Assembly (NCBI RefSeq): GCF_000003815.2
Contig: NC_049984.1
Location: 19,628,624-19,692,623, forward strand
Direction of reading: 5' to 3'
Source: Branchiostoma floridae
Taxonomy: Eukaryota > Chordata > Leptocardii > Amphioxiformes > Branchiostomatidae
Length of the DNA stretch: 64,000 bases
This document shows positions 1 to 9,659 of the stretch, piece after piece. The notes beneath the pieces were generated by a model that did no database searches, had not been told where the DNA came from, and saw nothing but the letters and a program-made list of their open reading frames with translations. The translations under genes were made by a program, and so were the position numbers. The number at the start of each line of letters is the position of its first letter. The first letter of the stretch is position 1.

Positions 1-2842
1 CTTACATTAAGTATGCAACAGGTGGGGGGCGGGGCTCTTTTTTTATTTATACAGATAGAGAGTGTAGTGTTTCTCCCAGACACACTCAATCTTTACGTAT
101 GCAAAGATGAGAGAGGGGCACTGTTCTAATTATGCAAATAGAGAGCTACAGTTTATACCAGTCAAACATTAATTATGCAAACATTAGAGAGGGGCACTGT
201 TCTAATTATGCAAATAGAGAGCTACAGTTTATACCAGACAGTCAAACATTAATTATGCAAACATTAGAGAGGGTCACTGTTCTAATTATGCAAATAGAGA
301 GCTACAGTTTATACCAGACACAGTCAAACATTAATTATGCAAACATTAGAGAGGGGCACTGTTCTAATTATGCAAATAGAGAGCTACAGTTTATACCAGA
401 CACAGTCAAACATTAATTATGCAAACATTAGAGAGGGGCACTGTTCTAATTATGCAAATAGAGAGCTACAGTGTATCCCAGACAGTCAAACATTAATTAT
501 GCAAACATTAGAGACTGGCACTGTTCTAATTATGCAAATAGAGAGCTACAGTTTATACCAGACACAGTCAAACATTAATTATGCAAACATTAGAGAGGGG
601 CACTGTTCTAATTATGCAAATAGAGAGCTACAGTTTATACCAGACACAGTCAAACATTAATTATGCACACATTAGAGAGGGGCACTGTTCTAATTATGCA
701 AATAGAGAGCTACAGTTTATACCAGACAGTCAAACATTAATTATGCAAACATTAGAGAGGGGCACTGTTCTAATTATGCAAATAGAGAGCTACAGTTTAT
801 ACCAGACACAGTCAAACATTAATTATGCAAACATTAGAGAGGGGCACTGTTCTAATTATGCAAATAGAGAGCTACAGTTTATACCAGACACAGTCACACA
901 TTAATTATGAAAACATTAGAGAGGGGCACTGTTCTAATTATGCAAATAGAGAGCTACAGTTTATACCAGACACAGTCAAACATTAATTATGCACACATTA
1001 GAGAGGGGCACTGTTCTAATTATGCAAATAGAGAGCTACAGTTTATACCAGACACAGTCAAACATTAATAATGCACACATTAGAGAGGGGCACTGTTCTA
1101 ATTATGCAAATAGAGAGCTACAGTTTATACCAGACACAGTCAAACATTAATTATGCAAACATAAGAGAGGGGCACTGTTCTAATTATGCAAATAGAGAGC
1201 TACAGTTTATACCAGACACAGTCAAACATTAATTATGCAAACATTAGAGAGGGGCACTGTTCTAATTATGCAAATAGAGAGCTACAGTTTATACCAGACA
1301 GTCAAACATTAATTATGCAAACATTAGAGAGGGGCACTGTTCTAATTATGCAAATAGAGAGCTACAGTTTATACCAGACACAGTCAAACATTAATTATGC
1401 ACACATTAGAGAGGGGCACTGTTCTAATTATGCAAATAGAGAGCTACAGTTTATACCAGACAGTCAAACATTAATTATGCAAACATTAGAGAGGGGCACT
1501 GTTCTAAGTATGCAAATAGAGAGCTACAGTTTATACCAGACAGTCAAACATTAATTATGCAAACATTAGAGAGGGGGCACTGTTCTAATTATGCAAATAG
1601 AGAGCTACAGTTTATACCAGACAGTCAAACATTAATTATGCAAACATTAGAGAGGGGCACTGTTCTAATTATGCAAATAGAGAGCTACAGTTTATACCAG
1701 ACACAGTCACACATTAATTATGAAAACATTAGAGAGGGGCACTGTTCTAATTATGCAAATAGAGAGCTACAGTTTATACCAGACAGTCAAACATTAATTA
1801 TGCAAACATTAGAGAGGGGCACTGTTCTAATTATGCAAATAGAGAGCTACAGTTTATACCAGACACAGTCAAACATTAATTATGCACACGCTACAGTTTA
1901 TACCAGACACAGTCAAACATTAATTATGCACACATTAGAGAGGGGCACTGTTCTAATTATGCAAATAGAGAGCTACAGTTTATACCAGACACAGTCAAAC
2001 ATTAATTATGCAAACATTAGAGAGGGGCACTGTTCTAATTATGCAAATAGAGAGCTACAGTTTATACCAGACACAGTCAAACATTAATTATGCAAACATT
2101 AGAGAGGGGCACTGTTCTAATTATGCAAATAGAGAGCTACAGTTTATACCAGTCAAACATTAATTATGCAAACATTAGAGAGGGGCACTGTTCTAATTAT
2201 GCAAATAGAGAGCTACAGTTTATACCAGACAGTCAAACATTAATTATGCAAACATTAGAGAGGGGCACTGTTCTAATTATGCAAATAGAGAGCTACAGTT
2301 TATACCAGACACAGTCAAACATTAATTATGCAAACATTAGAGAGGGGCACTGTTCTAATTATGCAAATAGAGAGCTACAGTTTATACCAGACACAGTCAA
2401 ACATTAATTATGCAAACATTAGAGAGGGGCACTGTTCTAATTATGCAAATAGAGAGCTACAGTGTATACCAGTCAAACATTAATTATGCAAACATTAGAG
2501 AGGGGCACTGTTCTAATTATGCAAATAGAGAGCTACAGTTTATACCAGACAGTCAAACATTAATTATGCAAACATTAGAGAGGGGCACTGTTCTAATTAT
2601 GCAAATAGAGAGCTACAGTTTATACCAGACACAGTCAAACATTAATTATGCAAACATTAGAGAGGGGCACTGTTCTAATTATGCAAATAGAGAGCTACAG
2701 TTTATACCAGACACAGTCAAACATTAATTATGCAAACATTAGGGAACCACTGTTTAAACCAGGCAGTCAAACATCAATTATGCAAACTTGGTTAAGGGGA
2801 CGTGCACTGTTCTTAACATGGCAAAATGATTTGAGTGTATAA
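1..2842. repeat. 82-bp satellite array with octamer motif
   Basis: About 32 head-to-tail monomers run through this stretch, homogeneous from about 106 to 2740 and decayed at both edges. Monomers come in length classes of 82, 80 and 76 bp, differing only by CAGACACAGT, CAGACAGT or CAGT before TCAAACATTAA. For example, 2090 to 2410 spans 320 bp, which is 76+80+82+82. Every full unit contains ATTATGCAAATAGAG, an exact ATGCAAAT octamer (the POU/Oct consensus), and a near copy ATTATGCAAACATTAG. Frames of 94-176 codons occur only because some length combinations stay in frame. No coding function is indicated. The array may continue left of the window. Confidence 0.97.
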
Positions 2843-2856
2843 ACTAACAAGTACAA

Positions 2857-4977
2857 TTAAGGGGGATTCCGTGTTATTGTACAACCCAACAAGTCTTGTG
2901 CATGTTGGAGTTGTTCATCGGTGACGCGGTAATCAACAGTTACTTTATATTTTTCTTCTACGGGGTTGAAGGATGGATGCCTTAATTTTATGCATCTCAA
3001 GTCTAAATGATAGGCCCTGGTACTTGTAGGTGCAAGATCCTTTGTCCCCCTCTTAAAATCAGCCTCATAGTGCCGTATACGAAGGCCATGTGGTGGTGTT
3101 GGCTCATCACGAAAACTCTTTCGACAACCTGTACAAACAATGCACCTACAATTTTTCCACGGAAACAATTGCCATGGGCCATCGTAGTCAAGCCATGGTT
3201 TGGGAGAGATAACTGCCGGCTGCTTGTTTATACATTGAGTTGGAAATCTGGTTGGAGAGTTTCTCCTTCTTTTTCTAAAGGCTGGCTTTTTTTCCCCAGG
3301 ACTTGATGCTGTACCTGCATGTAGTGGGTCACATGTTGTCTTAACTCCTTTCTTTAGTAAGTAGGAAATATACATTTTTAAGTTGCTATTGTAAAATGCA
3401 GAGGCAAGAGAGTGTGCACAAATACTGCTTGCCTTATACCCTCTACAATCGCATTTAAACCACCCCGCCTTCATTTTTTGCACACGGTGTGGGTATTGAG
3501 ATGTTTGGCTAGCTACTAGCCAATCATTTCCCCCAGAAAAACCCTCCTTTACCTTTCTTAAATGCACCAAATGTTTAGCTTTTTCTATAACCCCCCGCAC
3601 CATTGTTTCTGAGTGTCCAGTTAAAGTAAGGTCCATTGCGCAATCCCAGTCTCTACATTCCTCGCCCTCAATGTCGATCATATTATCAGTTCCCAAATCT
3701 TTGATTTCCCCGATGGTCTGGTCTTCGTTAAAGCTGTTTCTGTTATCATTTGTATCCATATCATGTGAGGAATAGCCCAATAACAGCTCCATTACTCTTT
3801 GCTCTCTGATTTCTGTGCTATCATCAGTCAACCATTCTGGTGGTTGTTGCTGGCTGTTGTCTGTAACTTCCCACTGTGTTGACAAGCCTAAGTACGCTTT
3901 AACTATTTCACTCTCCTGATTTGTTACAAACTTTTTGATATCTTCAATAAAGGCATCTATGTCTTGGGGTTTGAATGATGTCCATCTTTTAACCATTGCA
4001 TTCAGAGATTCACTGTCATTTTGTGTATATAGGTAACGTTCTCCATTTATGTTGATCACAACCTGGTTTTCTATTACTGGGAAAATGGCACGTTTGCAAT
4101 AGTTGATGAATTTTTTCATATTAGTTTGACCCAAGGCCATCCAGGAGTCTTGAAGGGTACTAAGATCACTTTTGAAGTTGTTACTTGTCGAGAGAAGCTG
4201 TTTGAGATCTTCTATCATTTGTGATGTGGTGGAAGACGGTATACCCAGTGTACGGCATTTTCTTTTTATGTTGTCCCAAAGGTGAATACTACAGCGGTAT
4301 CCTTTAGCTAATGGGAATGAGTCCTCCAGTGACTCTATCAGCGCAGGCTCTCCGTCTGATCCATATGCCTGTAGTTTTTCCTTTAATTCTGGTTTATGGC
4401 TGAGTAACGCGTCAAAGAGTGAGATATATGATTCTTTATTTTTGTATTGTACAAGGGCCATAGGGCCGATCATTATAGGTGGCCCATTGCTCCCTTTGAC
4501 CTTAAGACCCAGATGTCTGTATGTTGACACCAATAACCAGAATGGGCCCAAATTAAATGTAACATCTACACCTAAAACACTGGGCTCATCAGATATTGTA
4601 CAAAACTTTGATATATCATGTAGTTGACGGTCGTTGAATAATATGTGTGTGTTTGCTCCTGTTGTTCTGATATATCTCCGGTAGAATCTATTGTAAGTAT
4701 TTTCCTCGCTGTCCATGAAGGCGAGACATCTATGAAGGGCATCTGTTGGTGTATGCTTTCTGGTAATGTTACTAACTTGCTCTTGCCCCCTTGGCAGTTG
4801 GCACTGAGTGGTTACACCCGCTATGCCTCCCACATCCTCCATCACTAGGTGATTTATTTTGGCGGGCCCCGCCAATTGGTTGCCTTTTTTCATATTCCTT
4901 ATCTTTTGAATAGTAGATGGGTTGCATCTCACGTAAGGATTTGAAGTGTTATTTTTGGCGACGCCTGATTGGCGAGC
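2857..4977 (-). CDS. MULE-type transposase, main exon
   Basis: An open frame of about 706 codons between an in-frame TAG at 4980-4978 and the TAA at 2859-2857. There is no in-frame ATG near the 5' end (the first in-frame start-like codon is GTG at 4932), and a TATTAG acceptor-like site sits at the upstream edge, so this is probably an internal or last exon. Counted from 4932, the DDE triad is visible: D123 in GVDVTFN, D193 in GSDGEPAL and E308 in NDSESLN, with the CSIH zinc pair (C214, H217) typical of MULE transposases. A SWIM zinc finger follows at about 494-507 (CDC...CAH). The C-terminal CIVCTGCRKSFRD segment resembles the tail of cnidarian, fish and amphioxus MULE proteins that I recall. 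The product would excise and integrate DNA in the nucleus. Its 3' end runs straight into the satellite. Confidence 0.85.
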   Translation of the reverse strand, partial: ARQSGVAKNNTSNPYVRCNPSTIQKIRNMKKGNQLAGPAKINHLVMEDVGGIAGVTTQCQLPRGQEQVSNITRKHTPTDALHRCLAFMDSEENTYNRFYRRYIRTTGANTHILFNDRQLHDISKFCTISDEPSVLGVDVTFNLGPFWLLVSTYRHLGLKVKGSNGPPIMIGPMALVQYKNKESYISLFDALLSHKPELKEKLQAYGSDGEPALIESLEDSFPLAKGYRCSIHLWDNIKRKCRTLGIPSSTTSQMIEDLKQLLSTSNNFKSDLSTLQDSWMALGQTNMKKFINYCKRAIFPVIENQVVININGERYLYTQNDSESLNAMVKRWTSFKPQDIDAFIEDIKKFVTNQESEIVKAYLGLSTQWEVTDNSQQQPPEWLTDDSTEIREQRVMELLLGYSSHDMDTNDNRNSFNEDQTIGEIKDLGTDNMIDIEGEECRDWDCAMDLTLTGHSETMVRGVIEKAKHLVHLRKVKEGFSGGNDWLVASQTSQYPHRVQKMKAGWFKCDCRGYKASSICAHSLASAFYNSNLKMYISYLLKKGVKTTCDPLHAGTASSPGEKKPAFRKRRRNSPTRFPTQCINKQPAVISPKPWLDYDGPWQLFPWKNCRCIVCTGCRKSFRDEPTPPHGLRIRHYEADFKRGTKDLAPTSTRAYHLDLRCIKLRHPSFNPVEEKYKVTVDYRVTDEQLQHAQDLLGCTITRNPP

Positions 4978-5519
4978 CTAATAGTATAGTGAGCGACCAT
5001 TTGCAAAGAATTCTAAAAACTGTACAGGCATCTCAGGAATTTTTTTTCCGCGCATCATGCCGCGCATCATGCCGGACTGAACCATTACCTCCACGGGTAT
5101 GCTTTCCAGACGTGTGCACAGCAGTGTATTCTCGCGAGGCGATTTTCGATTGATCGCCGTGCAAAATTGAGAAAAGCCTAGGACTTCAGACGTACCAGAA
5201 TTGTAGTATGTAGTATTGTGGTCATGGAAATGTAAACATTTGAAACAGGGGATAAAGGATTGTTGAAATATGTTCCTCGGAAAATAACCCGTGAGTCGTG
5301 GAAATCACTTCCGGGTTTTGCCGCGCATCATACCGGACTGAACCATTACCTCCACGGGTATGCTTTCCAGTACCAGGTACCAGGGCACATATACGTGTGC
5401 ACAGCAGTGTATTCTCGCGAGGCGATTTTCGATTGATCGCCGTGCAAAATTGAGAAAAGCCTAGTACTTCAGACGTACCAGAATTGTAGTATGTAGTATG
5501 GTGGTCATGGAAATGTAAA

Positions 5520-5707
5520 TGTAACGATGTGGAAACACCCCTAGTTGAAAATGGTTTGGTCCAAGCGCGCAAAGGAGCATGGGACTAGAGTTCTGTGAAG
5601 TGAATCCATCTTGTTTGACATTAAAAGTTTGGTCTCCCGAAGTCTGGGCTCTGACGTCGTCTGTAGTCCCCGTCTAGCGCCCGGCCCTCGCGGTCGGGCG
5701 GGTAACA
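5520..5707 (+). repeat. 5' LTR
   Basis: 188 bp, beginning TGTAACGATG and ending GGGCGGGTAACA. It contains a CRE-like TGACGTCGTC and a GC-rich inverted stretch near its end. It is the same length as the 3' LTR and differs by G/A near position 7 and A/G in the GTTTGACATTAAAAG segment. No AATAAA is present inside the LTR. Confidence 0.95.
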
Positions 5708-5710
5708 ATT

Positions 5711-5729
5711 TGGAGGTTCTACCGAGATT
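5711..5729 (+). other. Primer-binding site, tRNA-Gln
   Basis: TGGAGGTTCTACCGAGATT begins 3 bp after the LTR. It is complementary to the 3' end of metazoan tRNA-Gln (..AATCTCGGTGGAACCT plus CCA), with one difference that could be a variant or a wobble. Placement directly inside the 5' LTR is where minus-strand DNA synthesis is primed. Confidence 0.8.
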
Positions 5730-6317
5730 GACTTTGTCAGGATCCAAGGCCTGTCACAGAAGCAGTGCAAGGGGAAAATAGCAGACTTCCACTCGTCAGT
5801 GTGGCCTGTACCAGCTTCGGCGGGAAAACCAGGGAAAACGGGCACATGTGGTTGGTGTCAAATTACCTATCAGCCCTGCAGAACAGTTGCGTCATTCACC
5901 AGCATAGCCAGAGGTCAACCCACTGAGGTAACCCTAGTAAACAAGATACAGGAGACTCAAGTAATGGAGGAGATCGGGAGGGCACTGGGGAGATCAAGAA
6001 CGTCAATCATGTGTCTCCACAATGGAAAGAAGATGACAAGCACAGGCCGGCAAGCACACAAGACTGTGGCAAAAACAGAGGAAGAACTGATGCAGTCAGG
6101 ACTGTCAAGACAAGTAGACATCAAGCACAAGCAAGCAGGACTCTCGCATGTTCAACATTTTGTTACGTTATAGATTGAATTCATAGTGTATGTTTGGTAT
6201 GTAGATTAACAATTAGCATTCATACGAAGTTGTCTAGTTATTGTCTATGCTGAAGAAGTCTGGTACCAGAGATATAATATCAAGCAATGGGCATGGAGGC
6301 TCAGTCTTAAGAAGAAA

Positions 6318-6345
6318 GGTAGCCTTTTGGACTCTGAATCCAGCG
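6318..6345 (+). other. tRNA-Gln anticodon-arm-like segment
   Basis: This short stretch contains TTTGGACTCTGAATCCAGCG, identical to the anticodon arm of tRNA-Gln(CUG) as I recall it, preceded by GGTAGCC in place of GGTTAGCA (the D-arm 3' side). The stem is TTGGA/TCCAG around loop CTCTGAA, with anticodon CTG at 6334-6336. No acceptor or T-arm follows, so it is not a tRNA gene. It lies inside the LTR element whose primer site matches the same tRNA. AATAAA follows at about 6350. Confidence 0.65.
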
Positions 6346-6421
6346 CTACAATAAAACATGGTTGAGGATTTTAGGTAGAAATTAGAATTCAAGAATGCTT
6401 AGTTTGAGGGTTGAGGACAGT

Positions 6422-6600
6422 CCAAGACAACAGAGTTGAGGATGGCCGGATGTAAACCCAAGATACCGAGTTTGAGGGTGTTGTGGAACCAAACCCAAGA
6501 CAACAGAGTTGAGGATGTCCGGTAAGAAATCCAAGATACCGAGTTTGAGGATGTCCCGAAACCAAGCCCAAGACAACTGAAGTTGAGAATTCTGAAGGAA
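6422..6600. repeat. 73-bp internal tandem repeat of the LTR element
   Basis: CCAAGACAAC recurs at 6422, 6495 and 6568, and CCAAGATACCGAG at 6458 and 6531. This gives a 73-bp period with a half-period of about 36 bp marked by GTTGAGGATG / GTTTGAGGATG. Minus-strand frames across it are repetitive by-products. Confidence 0.8.
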
Positions 6601-6798
6601 AATCCAAGACTGCCATGTTTGAAGTCACTTCCAGAAAGTGGATGTCATCCAGAGAAGTTTGAATGAAGCCAACTGAAAACGTACGGAGATACGGGTGCCA
6701 GACGGACATTAAGCTCCAACTCAGCTCCATAGTTATTCAATTGTGAAAGAGAAACTGTGGAAATACATGAAATGTGGAAATACATTAGTATATTATGT

Positions 6799-6880
6799 AC
6801 TCCGAAGGTAGATGAGATGAACCAATAACTCCGAAGGTAGATGAGATGAACCAATAGCTCTGACTATATAAAAGACTGAG
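6799..6880 (+). promoter_or_regulatory. Duplicated CCAAT module followed by a TATA box
   Basis: A 29-bp unit (ACTCCGAAGGTAGATGAGAT then GAACCAATA) is repeated perfectly at 6799-6827 and 6828-6856. Ten bases later comes CTATATAAAAG (6864-6874). Two CCAAT boxes upstream of a TATA box look like a core Pol II promoter lying inside the element rather than in its LTR. The following sequence has no clear coding frame. Function is inferred only from the motif arrangement. Confidence 0.45.
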
Positions 6881-7217
6881 AAGTTTATTCTGTGTCTATT
6901 ATCTGTAGAGCACAAGAAGAACAGACGAACATTTGATCAAACTTTTGCGGTAATTGGTCATCCAAGAAGATGTTAAATTGGATAGTTAAGTCCAATAGTT
7001 TTGTTATATGTTAGGAAAGGTTTTTGTAAACTGTTGTAACATGCAACAACTTGCCAGAAGTAGAGGTTAGAGTTGTAAAAAGAAGTTAGTTAAAAGGAAC
7101 ACAGTTTGTTTTATTGCATGCTCAATTATTACTCAAAGTTATACGTTCAGTTATTGTTAAGTAGATATAGCATTGTAACAGTAATGTCGGGACGCCATTT
7201 GATTTTGAGGGGGCGTG

Positions 7218-7405
7218 TGTAACAATGTGGAAACACCCCTAGTTGAAAATGGTTTGGTCCAAGCGCGCAAAGGAGCATGGGACTAGAGTTCTGTGAAGTG
7301 AATCCATCTTGTTTGACGTTAAAAGTTTGGTCTCCCGAAGTCTGGGCTCTGACGTCGTCTGTAGTCCCCGTCTAGCGCCCGGCCCTCGCGGTCGGGCGGG
7401 TAACA
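7218..7405 (+). repeat. 3' LTR with upstream polypurine tract
   Basis: 188 bp, TGTAACAATG...GGTAACA, preceded by TTTTGAGGGGGCG, the likely plus-strand primer tract. The TAAA target duplication follows at 7406-7409, then the second half of the host duplication unit. Confidence 0.95.
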
Positions 7406-8039
7406 TAAACATTTGAAACAGGGGATAAAGGATGGTTGAAATATGTTCCTCGGAAAATGACCCGTGAGTCGTGGAAATCACTTCCGGGTTCGTTCGTTTG
7501 GAGTTTGGAAAGTTTGGTGCGGCCTTCTTCACCTTTGATATCTTTGTTTCAAAAATGCAAACTAATGTGTGAAACAAGCATTGTTTGAGCTTAAATGATG
7601 TATAACATGTGGGGTTGTGAGATAGCGATGTGATAGTTAACATCGCCATTAAAGAACGTTATATTTTGGGTAGCGTTTGTATGTGTGTCTGTTTGTAGAA
7701 GACCACCATAACTCTAGAACGCCTGGATGGATTGTATTGATATTCGGTATGTGGGTAGGTCTTGTTGAGACCTGGAAACGATTAGATTTTGGGTCCCCTA
7801 GCGGCCTGTTACGGTACTGCAGCGGAACTTCCTGGTTTGATATCTCGAGTTCTGGACATGTCGCGGCTATGAATTTTAAGTTGTAGACAGCTTTTGATGC
7901 CGTGAGTAAATGGTATAGGTTTGGGCCCCCTAGCGGCTTGTTTTGGAACTGCAGGACAGGTGTAGTGTCAGACTTTGAAAGGGAATAACTCAAGAAGGGG
8001 TTGACGGATTGTTATGATTTTTAGTATGTGGATAGGTTA

Positions 8040-8990
8040 CGTGATGCTTCATATAATTCTATATCAATTATGCAGATTGGAAGCTAATTTGCATAATTGA
8101 TTGGAAAATCGTCTAAACATGCTCAGTTCAATTATAGGACCATTGCAACATGTGACCTTTGTAACTTAAAAAGAGAATATTGATAGATATATATTGTGCA
8201 AAATAAAGACCTAATTTGCATAATTAATGAGAAAATGCTTTCATGTCATTGTGGTAAATGGCGGGAATTTCATACTTGTAGCATTTGGAAGTTATGTACA
8301 GGTGAACATCGTTGAATATTGATTATGGAAATGAGGTCCTTATTTGCATAAATTATCAGAAAAAGCGACAAAATCCTCCTTTCTTAACATATATTGCGCA
8401 CGTCTGTTTGGTGAAGGAGATGATCAAGTTATATAATTTATGCAAATGAGAGCCTTATTTGCATAATTAATGACGAAGGTATGGGGTCATGGAACTCTAG
8501 TTCAACATGTGTGACTTGCTCTAAGTGGTGCGCCGCATCCGGACCATGAAAAACGGCCGTATCTAAAGGCGTAAGTGCGCGTATGACTCTACATCAGTTA
8601 TCAATTCATAGCCGCGTAATAGGACACTCAGTCAAACATATAGCATATGCAATTTAAAAATAGAGAAATATAGATAGACATAAAATGATACAAATTGTTA
8701 TCTAATTTGCATAATCATTGAGAAATTGTTATAATATCAAAGTGGTTGATGATGATAATGTCATTCTTGCAACATTTGGCAACTACGATATTTGAACGTT
8801 ATTAGACATACATCAAGTAAATTAGGGTCTCATTTACATAAATTATTAGAAAATACTACAATAGCTTTCTTTGCTAAGACTTTGATATTTCTAGCATATT
8901 GTTATTTAGCTAGAGAAGATGATCAACTGATGATATGATTTATGTAAATGAAGGTCTGATTTGTAAAATTGATGAGAAGCATTCACATTA
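8040..8990. repeat. Diverged ~126-bp array with paired octamers
   Basis: The landmark (A/T)ATTTGCATAATTA recurs near 8086, 8213, 8341, 8456, 8704, 8831 and 8957. Spacings are about 127, 128, 115, 248 (two units), 127 and 126 bp. ATTTGCAT is the reverse complement of the satellite octamer. Upstream of most landmarks is the partner motif, making an inverted pair that is perfect at 8441-8468 (TATGCAAAT, 10-bp spacer, ATTTGCATA) and decayed elsewhere. AT-rich, no coding frame. Confidence 0.7.
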
Positions 8991-9275
8991 TTAGTTCACC
9001 CTTCACTCACAAGAGAACCCCTTTTGACAGCAATCCTCTCTAAACATTAATCGCCAGGCGAATGGAATACGACTATTAAAACCCATTGATAACAACAATC
9101 CTTAATATTTATAAACAATAAAACCGTCGCCATGGCAATAATTTTAATTGCCACACTTTTTAGCATTACCATGTGGCTTTCTCCTCACCTTACCTGGTTG
9201 TCCCTCAAATCTGTACTGTACAAACACCAAGGGTAGTTGTTTACCTGACTTTTTATAAGCCAATACTACATTTTT

Positions 9276-9602
9276 TTAAAGTGTTTTTTCTGATTTGTTT
9301 TCATACAATACCCTCCTCAATTTCAGTTGCTTCCCTTTAGGAGTAGTGAAGTACTTAGCTTTCCCATACACCCATAACCAGGCACCCATTCCATCTACAT
9401 GTCCATCGGAAGATGTGACATTTGACTTCTTAGATATGTCTATCAGAAAAGAACAGTTACACTCAACTTGCGTGACCTGCTTTTTTGAAATGTACCTATC
9501 CTTGTCTGATGCCAGTAGCATTTTCAGGACATCCGGGTTTGCAATGGGTGTTTCCCTTCCATGGTGAATTCCATTCCGGCCTCTGTGACACTGCTGAGTT
9601 GA
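9276..9602 (-). CDS. Probable N-terminal exon of MULE transposase gene
   Basis: Opens at a strong minus-strand acceptor (TTGATTACCTTTCAG then TCAACTCAG at 9602). The frame contains CNCSFLIDISKK and DGHVDGMGAWLW, which I recognise as the conserved cysteine/tryptophan block that lies N-terminal of the transposase core in related metazoan MULE proteins. A usable donor (GAGG then GTATTG) lies near 9310; read through, the frame ends in KSEKTL and a stop at 9276. It shares strand and order with the core exon, whose first coding base is about 4.3 kb downstream, with the tandem duplication and LTR element between. Joining the two is inference. The first coding exon is not identified. Confidence 0.5.
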   Translation of the reverse strand, partial: STQQCHRGRNGIHHGRETPIANPDVLKMLLASDKDRYISKKQVTQVECNCSFLIDISKKSNVTSSDGHVDGMGAWLWVYGKAKYFTTPKGKQLKLRRVLYENKSEKTL

Positions 9603-9659
9603 CTGAAAGGTAATCAAAATAACCAAATTACATATATTCATTTGCCTAATGAGCATCTA

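Larger units (their letters stand above)
5520..7405 (+). mobile_element. Short non-autonomous LTR retrotransposon
   Basis: A complete 1886-bp element with 188-bp LTRs at both ends (TGTAAC...GTAACA). The LTRs differ at only two visible positions, so the insertion is young. The target duplication is TAAA (5516-5519 and 7406-7409), confirmed by the uninterrupted ATGTAAACATTTG at about 5231-5241. A primer-binding site for tRNA-Gln lies 3 bp inside the 5' LTR, and a G-rich tract (GAGGGGGCG) precedes the 3' LTR. The 1.5-kb interior has no reverse transcriptase, integrase or protease. The longest frame (5799-6173, 124 codons) matches nothing I know. The element must use enzymes in trans, like a TRIM or large LARD-type element. 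Confidence 0.93.
5060..7493. repeat. 261-bp tandem duplication split by an LTR element
   Basis: Two tandem copies of a unit. Copy 1 is 5060-5320. Copy 2 begins at 5321, is interrupted at 5519 by the LTR element, and resumes at 7406-7493. Both start with CCGCGCATCAT, share the GGCGATTTTCGATTGATCG block and ATGTAAACATTTGAAACAGG, and end at CACTTCCGGGTT. Copy 2 carries about 22 extra bases after GCTTTCCAG. Copy 1 is the empty site for the insertion in copy 2. The unit lies between the main MULE exon and its probable N-terminal exon, and I see no coding in it. Confidence 0.9.

Noticed and set aside
132-2842. Eight plus-strand frames of 64-176 codons
   Set aside because: They are translations of the satellite; frame survival depends on monomer length combinations, and all share the same repetitive peptide.
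5799-6173. Gag or other protein of the short LTR element
   Set aside because: No capsid, knuckle or protease motif; could be chance in a 1.5-kb interior.
6318-6345. Functional tRNA-Gln gene
   Set aside because: Only the anticodon arm and a D-arm edge are present; no acceptor, T-arm or B box.
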